A DNA stretch of 64,000 nucleotides from Ophiostoma sp. CBS 140.51 (taxonomy: Eukaryota; Ascomycota; Sordariomycetes; Ophiostomatales; Ophiostomataceae): positions 1-64,000 of the forward strand of contig JANSLP010000171.1 in NCBI GenBank assembly GCA_029298735.1. Reading direction: 5' to 3'. This document shows, piece after piece, positions 42,479 through 52,720 of this stretch; position 1 is the first letter of the stretch; every line of letters begins with the position of its first letter. The position numbers and the translations under genes were made by a program. The notes under the pieces were generated by a model, which searched no databases, was not told where the DNA came from, and was given only the letters and a program-made list of their open reading frames with translations.

Positions 42479-45400
42479 ATGGATGGACTACTCTCGCCAG
42501 TCAGCACGACCTACAACAAGTCAAACGCACAAGATGAGCCTCTGCTTCAGGAAGTGAAAAAGACGTCCTCCTCGTCAACGACAGCTCCCTCAACTTCGGC
42601 GCCGACAAGGCTCACATTTGCAGCTGAATCTGCCGACGAAGCACTGGGAATCTTACGAAACGAACCAGATTACGACACTTTGGTGTCAGTTCTGCGGTAC
42701 CTCCTCTCCGACAAGGCATCAGTCGACGTCCGGCAGCCGACACCGTTGTCTGCCCAGCTTGTCCAGATTATGGTGACGGCTATTGTGCCAAACTACTGGT
42801 CGCTTCTCAAGGATGAGAGCTCAAAGGCACAAAAGAAGCAGACCGACCTCGAGTTATTGCTTGCATGCCTACGAAGCGTCACAGGGCTGAGTGCTTTGGT
42901 CGTGAGGCTGCGTGCCCTCTTGGCAGAGACAAAGATTAAGAAGACGACGGCAGCCAGTAGTGCGACGGCCACTGACGACCAGATTGGAAATCCAGCATGG
43001 CAACTTCGAATCCTTGTCGACGTTCTGGCTGAGCTCCTGGCCGGCGACGAGACTGTTTCCCAGATCTGGAATGTCAGCACAGCCGGCGCCGACGATGATG
43101 CCAAGAAACGGCCTCTTGCTCAAGAGTTTCTGAGTGTCATTGGCGGCGGGAGAGTTGTCTCTCTCGCTGCCGAAGCTGAAGTCGTTGTCCGGTCCGAGTT
43201 CAGCTCAGAAAAGCTCCCTCCAGTCTGGGTCGCCAACGGCAAGGAGTACAGTCTGTGGCTGACAAAAGGCATCATTCGATGGGCTTCTCAACATGTGAAC
43301 CCAGAAGACCAAAAGGTACAAGGTGTCCTTCTGGGGAAGTCCCTACGGCTAGGATATCCTGGTAAGTCTCTCTTCATATTTATTTTTTATTATTTATTTA
43401 AGCACTACTAACACTCATAGATACTGTCATCTCATCTCTTGTGTCTGATCTCATCCTCAGTGGTGGAGAATCGAGTCAGGGCATCTTAAGCGGTCTGCTT
43501 GAGCAGCTTCCCACACACGAACAGAAGAAGATATTGTTTGGCATCCTGAAATACGCTGCAGAGACACACTTCACCTCAGCTCCAGATACTGCAACTATCG
43601 ACTCCAAGACAGTATCAGCTGTTGCTGGCCTTGTAAAGCGGGTGGCTGACAGCAGTGCCGTTCTCCAGGAGCAGCTCACATCATGGCTCTTGACCAACCC
43701 CGCTGTCGGACTCATGAATGGCATTGGCATCCGGCGAGCTGTTGTTGCTGTTGTGGCCGAAACTCCCAAGAGCCTGGCTGAGATCTTGGAGAAATCAATA
43801 TCTGAGTTTGGTGACAAGCTGTTTATCAAACACTCTCCGATAATACAGCAGGAAGGTGCGTGCCTCTGTACTGCCACCGCACAAATGGGAAAGAGCGTTC
43901 ACTGACATTTCACAGCAAAAGCACAAATCATACTTCTCTGCGCTGGATATGTCAGCCGAGGTTCACAAAGAGCACTTTCGACTGTCCTACGCTCACGAAC
44001 CTATCTTGAGACAGTATCCAATCGACTGGGCGCCTCTCAAAACCGAGCCAAGTTCCTCGGCATGGTTGTTGGTGAGGCTCTGTCCGGTCTCATCGACGAT
44101 GAGAAGAAAAGACTCGACTTCCATATGGACGAGACAAAGTCGGATGAGGGCCTATGGTATAAGGGTCTTGTCCAGGTCTCTGATACGATAGGCTCGCTCG
44201 AGCCTCTGCGGACAAAAACGCCATCTACAAAGAGTGCTGCCAATGCTGCTAAACCGGCCAAGCCAACTACCAAACCCGTCCGGCGACCGCCTGTCCAGCC
44301 AAAGAAGACGGGCTTTGTCATTGAGGAACTCGACTCCGACGACGACGAAGGCACAAAGGGCGGGGCAGACGACGATATTGTGGCCTACGGCAAGCCAGAC
44401 TCAGACGCCGAAGACTCGGACGATGACCCGACCATGAACCGCAGAGACAAGCCCAAGGCGCCAGTATACATCCGCGACCTGATTGCCTACTTCCGCGATA
44501 CCGAAAACTACGACAAGCAGAAGCTGGCCTTGACCACGGCCCCAGTCCTTATCCGCCGCAAGGCCACCTTTGGCACAGAAGTCCTACAGCACGCACAGGA
44601 TCTTGCATCAATCCTTGTCGGACTTCAAGATGCCTTTGAGATGGCCGACTTTGACCAGCTCAGACTACATGGCATGGTGGCTCTCGTTGTCGCCCAGCCC
44701 CAAATTGTTGGCCTGTGGTATGCCCACACGTTTTTCGACGGCGACTACTCTCTCGCGCAACGGGCCTCTATTCTCACGGCAATGGGTTTGGGCGCCAGAG
44801 AACTGGCCGGTTTCGATACCTCAGAATATGCATCAGCCGCCGCCTTCCCCTCGAAGCAACTGCCCGACCGTATAGAGCGTCTCTACGTGCCATCAGAAGG
44901 CTCTCAACCAGGAATTGGAGCAGGCAACACTTCCTCTCTCAAGGCACTTGGCCAAGGTGCTCTCGACTCCATCACAGACTCTTTAACAGCCTCTTTCCTC
45001 CGTCCCATTGCTGCCCAGGCAGCCGACGATGCAACCGGTCCTGATATCCTCAAGTTGAACTCTTTCAAGTCACGTCTGGCCAAGAACGAAGGTGATGACA
45101 AGTCTGTAGGCACGGCAAAGGCAAAGCGCAATGCTGGCAAATCCACCGCCGCTGTCAACAAATCCGGTCCTCTTCTTTCCTCAGCCTTCTTCTTCCCTCT
45201 CGCTGCCCGGTTCCAGCTTGCCCTCCAAACATCGTCTTCCGCCCGCATGCGACGCGTCCTCTTTGACCCTTCTCTACTTGCTCTCTACCTCAAAACTCTC
45301 GCCGTTATTATCCACGCTGCTGGCCCTGGAGCCCTCGCTCTGCCTGACATGACCGCCGAGCTATGGCGCCTCTTGCTGAGCAGTAGCGTACAGTCCCACC

Positions 45401-45687
45401 TTTCTGGCGACGTTCTCGTGACACACGCCGTGCTCTTTGCCCTCATGGCGCTCCTCGACGTCAACGAGAACCGTGTCCGCGAGCTATGTCGAGATCTGCC
45501 TCGCGAAGTCGTCCAGACTCGGGATTGGTCACTCCAAGTCCTCGACAACATCCGCAGCAGTGGTGTCGATACCTCAGGCAACAGCCAAGAGAGCGAAATT
45601 CAGATGATGGCGGCCGGCACCTACATCAAGCTGACCGAGGGTATGGAGAGCTACAAAAACTTGCTCATGGGTGAGATGATTGGTTGA
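42479..45687 (+). CDS. TEL2: TEL2, telomere length regulation protein / TTT complex subunit
   Basis: Three exons (42479-43361, 43421-43855, 43916-45687; introns 59 and 60 nt with GTAAGT/TAG and GTGCGT/CAG) give 1029 residues. Tel2 with Tti1 and Tti2 stabilises the PIKK kinases (TOR, ATM, ATR) with Hsp90 and R2TP. The alpha-helical repeat N-terminal half is followed by an acidic linker carrying two DSDDD clusters (579-583 and 606-610). The conserved Telomere_reg-2 domain starts at about 615 (PVYIRDLIAYFRDTENYDKQ, LVGLQDAFEMADFDQLRLHG, VVAQPQIVGLWY). Removing both introns joins LGYPDTVISSLVSDL and QQEAKAQIILLCAGYVSRGS without frame breaks. The linker motifs match known CK2 sites that recruit R2TP. 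Confidence 0.93.
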
Positions 45688-45855
45688 ACGGAAAGAAAAA
45701 GGATGGAGAAAGTAAATAAGAGAAGGTTGCATGGAGGTGATCATTCAGTGGGCTGTTACCATATTTCCAGGTGGCGACTCCCTGTACTGCGCTAGTCTTC
45801 AGGGCATAACATGCTCATCATCGCCTGTTGTCGTCCGACATCGCCCCCTGTGGCG

Positions 45856-45861
45856 CACGTG
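45856..45861. promoter_or_regulatory. CACGTG box upstream of COX17
   Basis: GCACGTGAC about 250 nt before the COX17 ATG, a bHLH-type E-box. Function inferred from motif only. Confidence 0.25.
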
Positions 45862-46109
45862 ACCGTCCTCGGCTGGCGCCGGAATACCATCGCTCCACCA
45901 GAGAGGCTGTCGCAATTCTCGACTGACAAATGCAATTCACTGCAAACAACCAAAATCTCAATCTACCCAAAACCTACTCACTTTTATTTTCCTCCCCGAC
46001 AACTCTCACGATCTTTTCTCCCTCTCCGACAATATACATATCGACGGGCCTCTCTCGCTATCCTACGACCCTCTTCCACCACCCCCAAACCATTTCACAA
46101 CCACACACA

Positions 46110-46502
46110 ATGTCGTCCTCTCAACAGACATCAATTCGTACGAGAAGACCCCCATCCAGCTCCTACGTCATGGCGACGCAGCTCGAATTGACGACCCCAT
46201 GCTAACAAGACCCCCTCCTCACAGCCGCTGAGTCGTGCCCGGCACCCGCGATCGCTACCAGCGACGCTGCCTCCAAGCCCAAGGTGCGTCCTCCGAGCAA
46301 TTGGCTTGTTTGGTCCTCTACTACCCTCTTGTTCTCCCACCGCATCCACTAACACATCCAGCCCTGCTGCGTTTGCACACAGGAAAAGTCCAAGCGCGAC
46401 GAGTGCATGCTCTTCTCCAACGCCGCCGACCCGGCCGCCGACTGCAAATCCACCATCGACCAGTACCGCACCTGCATGGCCGGCTTCGGCTTCAAGGTGT
46501 AG
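46110..46502 (+). CDS. COX17: COX17 copper chaperone for cytochrome c oxidase
   Basis: Three exons (46110-46137, 46225-46283, 46362-46502) encode 75 residues. COX17 carries Cu(I) in the intermembrane space to SCO1 and COX11 for cytochrome oxidase assembly. The copper site is CC-x-C at 31, 32 and 34. The coiled coil-helix fold is held by twin Cx9C pairs, C34/C44 and C57/C67. The C-terminus CMAGFGFKV is typical. The first exon has only 28 nt and ends inside a codon (C plus CC gives Pro10). Introns are 87 nt (GTACGA, GCTAAC branch) and 78 nt (GTGCGT, ACTAACA branch). Without splicing no contiguous frame covers the protein. It lies downstream of TEL2 on the same strand and is convergent with the next gene. 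Confidence 0.95.
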
Positions 46503-46756
46503 GCGAGGAGACGAGGCAAAACAAACGAGGGAAAGGAGAGACGGTGTACAAAAGCATGATTGCAACGGCCGACCGGATTGTACGATTAGAAAAAGGGCCG
46601 CTGCCCACTTTTTAGATTCAGCATAACGAATACAGATTCCCCACGATTTTTATACATTTTTGGTTCTCCCCGATTCCTTCCTGACAGCTGCCCGCTGCTG
46701 TCGCCATGTCTAGGTTCAAACGTACTTCCCGAGTCAAATGTCGCTCACTCCTTCGC

Positions 46757-47281
46757 TCAACCCCGGACAGTGTCGACCTCCATGGTCCCGTCGTCAAGAA
46801 CCGCCAGCTGGGCCTCTTCGGCCAGGCCCGTGTACACTGTCTGCAGTAGACTCGTCAGATTCATGCAGCTGTTGTAGAACCGGCCCACCTTGTCGGCCAC
46901 CGCGCGCTGCTTGGCATCGCGCGCTTCCATGGCTGCCACCAGCCGGTCCATCTGCTCCTGTCGAGTGCGGGCCCGGGCTTTGTCGCGCTCCGCCAGACGG
47001 GCCTCTGTCCTCTTGACAATCTCGGCCACCTTGGTCTGGTATTTCTTCTCAATCTTCTTGCGCGCTGCAAAGCGGTGTTTTTTGTGCTAAATGGTCAGCA
47101 TGGATTCTATTCAATTGCTTGAGCGAAAGTGATCTACCTCATCAATGACTTTCTTGAGCTCCGTGGCAGCTTGGACGGGGTCAAAGCCGTCGCTTTCGCT
47201 GTCAAGACCGGTGTCTGAACTTATGCCGCCCAACTCGACGCTGGGCTGGCGGCGCAGAGTGCTGGACTTTCTGGGAGGCAT
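46757..47281 (-). CDS. Small coiled-coil protein of unknown function
   Basis: Two exons (47281-47138 and 47086-46757; 51-nt intron, GTAGAT donor, GCTGAC branch, TTAG acceptor) encode 157 residues. The N-terminus is basic and Ser-rich (PPRKSSTLRRQPS), a likely kinase target. From about residue 38 a long charged helix runs through ELKKVIDEHKKHRFAARKKI, KRTEARLAERDKARARTRQE and on to about 130, a probable coiled coil. The tail (VYTGLAEEAQLAVLDDGTME) is amphipathic. I do not recognise the family; small coiled-coil subunits of kinetochore or trafficking complexes look like this, but nothing here is specific. It is divergent from PXR1. Confidence 0.7.
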
Positions 47282-48066
47282 ATTTGTGGTGATTTGAAGT
47301 TTGAGAGATGGCAAACTATTGAAATTGAGAAGATTGAGGTTGAGAGGAATACGAAAAGGGGCTCAAAAACGAGGAATGTAGAGAACCGAGTGGCTCTTTC
47401 CTCATATAAGTGCAAGAGAACATTCGTTGTCGTCAAAGGCAGGAGCGACCCAAACACAACCATCGCAGCTTCCCTATATTAACGACATCTTACACAGCTG
47501 CCATCTTCTACATAAGACCTTCCCTTTTAGTAACCTTGGCATATTTGAGCCCTTTTTTATTTTTTTATTTTTTATTTTTTACAAAATAAATCAATGACGA
47601 TTTCGTTACGAATATGCGATGATTTATCCAAATTTCCATGAAAACTTCAAGGCACAACGTTTATTTAATAATATCACCACAACTGATGTGTACGGAATAA
47701 AAGTAGCATTATTGCAAAACAAACATACGTTTGAATATAATGAATAAAACAAGATATTATTAAGAAGGGTACTGTATCACAAAAGTCTTGCGAGATATTG
47801 ACGACCACTTATAGCAAATACTGTCACGTGACACGTCACGCATCTAGAAGCGGTCTGGGGCTTGGACTTATCAGCGTTTCTCAAGGTTCAGATAAGCCCC
47901 ACTAAAAATATCTCGGGCAAAAAAAAAAGTTTAATGGGGGCGCTTGACTCTGGTTCGAATTTCTCGACCCTCTTTTTGCACTCCCGTCTTCAATCAACAT
48001 TCTTTATCAACACCACCACCAACCCCAGACGACCAGAGACCTCGCTCTCTGCACCGCACAGTCATC
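47282..48066. other. AT-rich divergent promoter region, coiled-coil gene / PXR1
   Basis: The 47545-47820 part is strongly AT-rich with a T/A run at 47555-47582, much lower in GC than the flanking genes. The palindrome GTCACGTGAC sits near its right end. No gene or mobile element is recognisable. Confidence 0.5.
47823..47832. promoter_or_regulatory. Palindromic GTCACGTGAC box upstream of PXR1
   Basis: A perfect 10-bp palindrome with a CACGTG core, followed at once by a second half-site CACGTCAC, about 240 nt before the PXR1 ATG. It resembles Cbf1/bHLH sites. Motif reading only. Confidence 0.35.
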
Positions 48067-49268
48067 ATGGGTCTCGCAGGAGTGAAGAAGTGAGTACCAC
48101 TGGTTCTGTTTGTGTGGCATCTGCTTCAAATACTAATGTTTCTTTCCTCCTCTTCAGCAAGCGCAAGATTGGCGACGACCCGAACAACACGAAATGGGCA
48201 CGCAACACCGACAACTACGGCCATAAGATCCTGCGTGCGCAAGGCTGGGAGCCGGGCCAATACCTGGGCCAGCAGGGTGCGGCACATGCGGCCAACTACA
48301 CCGTCGCCAGCGCTTCGCACATCCGGGCCGTTCTGCGTGAAGACAACCTGGGCATCGGCGCAGCAGGCCCCGGCGCCAACACGGCCAACGAGTGCACGGG
48401 TCTCGACATTTTCAAGGATCTGCTGGGACGACTGAATGGGCAGTCGGAGGAGGTGATTGAGGAGAAGCGTCAGGCGCGCGAAAACGCCAAGATGACGCTG
48501 TACGTCGAGCGTCGGTTTGGTCCGATGCGCTTCGTGCGTGGTGGCCTGCTTATTGGCGACGACGAAACATCCGACAGCACAGACGAGTCTACTGCGGAAA
48601 CAACAAGGAAGACAACAGACGAGGCTGCGGCCACAACAACAACTGAGTCGACATCATCTACATCCACATCCGAGACCGAGGCCGAGTCCGATGCCAAGGA
48701 GGCACGGAGAAAGGCCAAGAAGGAGCGCAAGGGGGAGAAGAAGGAGAAGTCACGAAAGCGCAAGGCAGAAGCTGGCGTGGACGAGGCTGACAACAGCGAA
48801 GAGGCCGACGATAGCGACCGGAAAGACAAGAAACGGAAGCGGAGCAAGGACGATGCTGAAGATGAGGAGAAGGCCGAGAAGAAGAACAGCAAGAAGGAGA
48901 AAAAGGAAAAGAAAGAAAAGAAGGACAAGAAAGACAAGAAGGAAAAGAAGGACAAGAGCGAGAAGAAAGACAAGAAGGACAAGAAGCGGAGGCGCGATGA
49001 GGAGTCTGGTATCTCAACCGGGACCGGCGAGGATATGGATGTTGATACTGCCACGCCGTCTGAGTCGGAGATAGTCAGCAGCGTGCCATCCACATTTGCG
49101 GCGTCGAGCCGTAACCTGGCACGGAGGCGGTACATCAACCAGAAGCGGGCGGCCGTGGCCGATCCTCAGGCACTGAAGCAGGTAAGCCAGCAATCTCGTC
49201 CGTCGAACAAAATGAGAACTTAAACAGGAACTAACATGCGTCTACAGATTTTCATGATAAAAGCATAA
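48067..49268 (+). CDS. PXR1: PXR1/PINX1-type G-patch nucleolar protein
   Basis: Three exons (48067-48089, 48158-49181, 49248-49268) encode 355 residues. PXR1 is a nucleolar G-patch cofactor for rRNA and snoRNA processing and a negative regulator of telomerase. The start MGLAGVKNKRKIGDDPNNTKW is diagnostic of the family. The G-patch follows at about 25-72 (NYGHKILRAQGWEPGQYLGQ, HIRAVLREDNLGIGA). After a Thr/Ser-rich stretch comes a long lysine-rich KKE/KKD tract (about 215-310), typical of nucleolar proteins. The last exon adds only IFMIKA, the expected ending. The introns are 68 and 66 nt with GTGAGT/CAG and GTAAGC/CTAAC/CAG. It is convergent with the BTB gene. Confidence 0.93.
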
Positions 49269-49452
49269 ACGGCTACAAGCGATAGGAAAACGGCGTTATC
49301 TCTTTTTGATCTTTTTAGCAGGAGCTTCTTTTTTGGCATATTTTTGGATGGTTATAGATCTCATGAATCTAGCAGTCTATTGAAGCGACATATTTGTTGG
49401 CACAAACTATGACATGCATTTCATCCCAATTTCCCGTCCTCTTGCTCCTTAT

Positions 49453-50988
49453 TTATGTGCTCATCTCACTGGCCAGGAGGGCATCGAGTCCCTGCCAAAG
49501 CTCTCCCATGATCTGCTCGTGGTCTACCAAGTTCGTCTCCCAGCTCTTCTCTCCGCCTCCATCCTTTGGCTTGGATTCGCCCTTTCGTTTGGCTTTGCCC
49601 TCGGCTCTGGTCTCGGGTTTAGGCATAGTCGTCCGGTCGTCAGACCCGCTGTCTTTGTTGTCGCGAGCGTTTGGCGCGGCTGTGGTCCACGACCGCTCGT
49701 TCTGTGACAGTCTCTGAAGGAGAGCAAACGTCCGTGACAACGACGGCTGATGGATCTTCTTCATGTGGGCAGTTACGCCTGCTCCCACCGTCACTTTCCG
49801 CCACCCGATACGTCCGAGATCCGAGAACATAGCATAATCCACAACGATGTCTTCGATGACGGTCCTGCCCGGCGGCCTCTCGTCCAAGGGTGACAACACC
49901 AGCGGCCGTTCCCACTCGTTCCTAAAGTGTGCCCGGAACGCGGCGTTAACCGCGAGAAACGGCAGAGCCGCAGCGACGAACCGGACGAGAATCAGACGCA
50001 GTTTGTACAATGGGCCGGCACGAACGGCCAGCGGCTGCTCGTAGACAATGGTCAGCGACCGCAGAAGCGGTTCGGCCAGGCGAAGGATGGCGTAGTCCAT
50101 CTGACCCGAGCTCCAGATGGCCAGACCCAAAGGAGAGTCCCGGCTGGACATGGGAGTAGCGGTGCGCTCTTCTCCTCCTGCCTCCTCTGTTGAGCCTGAT
50201 CCAAGCAGAACTGTATTGGTCCACTTGATGATGTGCTTTAAGGCATACTGCATCATCCCCTGGTGCCCGACAGAGACGCCGGCCACAAACATTGCCGTGT
50301 TGGTGAGGAGGCTGTCGCCGTACAGCGGCTGGTAAGGATCGTATTCTGCGCCAGGGTACTCAAAAAAGTACATGAACCGCAAGATACTGGAGAGCTGTCC
50401 CGGACAGTGGTTGTGGAGCTCAATGACACATATCGAGCCGTCGTCCACCTCAGCAACGGGCAGGAAAGCCGAGAAGTATTGGCACTTGCGCAGGATGACC
50501 TTGTGGAGGTGCCATTCAACAGAATTGCAAACGACCTTGACATTCCATCCGTCGTGCGTGTATTGACGTCTAGCGTGCTGTCAGTGGATGGTCTTGTTGA
50601 AGGACAACCGTCCGGTGAGATCCGTCACTCGCCTGGGATAAAAAGTCTCGAAGCGCCGCACATCCTGGTATTTTAGTTGAGACTCTGTGGGCGTGCGTTC
50701 GTTGTCGGATGGTTGCTCTTGCTCTTGTTTGTCCTCGATGGCCGGTTTGGTCGGCGACGGTGTCTGTGGGAGCGCAGGGAGGGATGGGGTTAGCTGGACT
50801 GGGTGCTGTTGAAGCGATGGAGGTGGACTCGTCGCTGTCGGTTTATCATTGCTTTCGGAGGTATCGTCGTCGTCCTCGCTATCTTCACTCTTCTCTCGCC
50901 AGTTGCCGCCGCTTTGGGCTCCATCCGTAGAGCTGTCCAGCTTGCGGCTGGGCCGCCACTTCTTCGAGCCTTTCGCCTTCTTTACCAT
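49453..50988 (-). CDS. BTB/POZ-domain protein
   Basis: Two exons (50988-50633 and 50569-49453) encode about 490 residues. The N-terminus is basic (MVKKAKGSKKWRPSRK), followed by an acidic/Ser and Pro/Gln-rich linker. The BTB fold runs from about residue 118: YTHDGWNVKVVCNSVEWHLHK, VILRKCQYFSAF, then ELHNHCPGQLSSILRFMYFFEYP. BTB proteins often act as Cul3 adaptors or dimerisation modules. The C-terminal half is helical without a named domain. An in-frame TGA (50585-50583) separates the two parts. The best model removes it with a 63-nt GC-AG intron (AG/GCGAGT donor, CACTGAC branch, CTAG acceptor), joining FYPRRQYTHDG. A GT-AG alternative (50578-50628) also keeps frame but has a poor branch site. 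Confidence 0.8.
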
Positions 50989-52720
50989 TTTGTCATGGTG
51001 ATCCGTGTTGTCGTCAGGGTGTCGGATGTTTGATGCCCATTTTTTGCATCGTAATGTTAGTAAAGGTTCGTGGGGCAGGATGGGGTGTCGAGGGTGTCGA
51101 GGATGTCGATTTTGTGAACTAGGCGTGTCTGGCAGCTCGTGTGTCGACGTTTGGGCTCTGTTTGCTCCGACATCACCTTCTCACATTTTTCTCAGATTCT
51201 GGTCCATGGTGAAAACGGCCCTCGACGAGCAACGCCGCCCCGTTTGTCGATCGCCCGCTTCACCGTCCCTATTGAAAAGCTGCAATCTGATATCAATTAG
51301 TTGAAATGCAATCAATTCTCAGAAGAAAGAAAAGGAAGAGAGTGAATATCGTGTTTCGTGTTTTTGTGAAGTTCGTGGCGATTGCGGATGTTTACACCAC
51401 GTGGCAAACCGTGACGCAAGTCAACTACCGCAACAAGGCGGCGTCCGTTGAGATAGTGACTAGTAATAAACTCTGAAATGTTGTAGTTGACTGACAATGT
51501 ATCTGATGAATAGCAGAGCTCCTTTCTATATTGCAAGATGTCACGACGCAACATTTCGAGTCATGCGAGCCTTTCCTGTGTCACGGTTGCCTCTTCAGCC
51601 ACGTGCAGTTCGTACCTTCCACAAAATGCATAACATGTTTTTTGTTCACAGAAGGAAGTTGCAACGGGTGTACCGTAGGATACTCGCTCCTTCCCTTTTC
51701 TGTTACTGGCCCGTCGGTCTATCTACTCAAAAAGAGTGGCCGATATGAGACACAATGATGATCCTGATATGGCCATAAGGAAGTCACGGCATCTTTGTAC
51801 GGTTACCCCAAAAGGATTCTATCGACTAAGATATATGATAGGACAGTGGGAATTTTCTTGTATTTTAATTGTCAGACAAGGCGTTAGTCGCACTTGTAGT
51901 CAACAATATTACGGCTCGAGTCGATTGTGTACGACGCTTGGAAGGCCGATCAGTGGCAGCGATGATAGTCGGACGAATAAGGAAAGACAACGGAAGGTCT
52001 GAAAGTCTGAAAACATCCTCACAGGCAAGGATATCTTCAAAATTGACTGCTCTGATTGATTGATGCCGTTTTGTGATCTGGCAGTCAGCATATGCCCTGT
52101 CCGCGATACATTACAGGAAGGCGCCCAACTTCCTAATCGGGTAACTAAGACACACAGCGTGACGACAGCGAGGGAACACAGTACGTTTTCTTCTCAGGAG
52201 ATGTTGACTAACTAGCTACAAACCAATACAAACCATTACAACTAACAAAACGACCAACGACAAGACACGACATAATCAACTATAGACGCCTTAGACTACA
52301 CAGTATACTCAGCCCAGGTATCACAGTACAGTATCGATGGGCGAGACCAGCGGTCAGCACCCACCAAACAACTAGGTCATCCATTATTATTGCCCCTATC
52401 TCTTCTTCGAGACCCTGTTTACGGTCGAGAGTTAATACATCAGAAAATAACGGAAGATGTTGGGCTGCTGTCTCTTCTTGGATCTCCTTTTCTATATCAT
52501 GAGCGGCAGCGTCTTTCATGATTGCATACATAACAAGTTGCCCGTGCGCATCCTCCGCAAGCTCCTCATTGTCACCGCCGTCGGTTTGATGTATCGGGCA
52601 CTGTGGCGTTTCTTTTCTGGCACCCAAACCATCATCGTAATCAGTCTTCCAACCGCATACACTTGTGCATAGCCCGCATCATCGACGCCCATCCTCGATA
52701 GCCATCCTAGATCGATTCCG
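50989..52720. other. Intergenic region, BTB gene / nucleoside transporter
   Basis: No supported gene. It includes a GGGTGTCGA-type short repeat near 51080-51105, a CCACGTGG palindrome near 51397-51404, and an AT-rich section from about 51460 to 52450 with no coding signal. The minus strand is open at 52280-52627, but that frame has no domain and no supporting splice context. Confidence 0.45.

Noticed and set aside
52280..52627. 115-codon minus-strand frame upstream of the nucleoside transporter
   Set aside because: No domain and AT-rich context; overlaps the probable transporter promoter.
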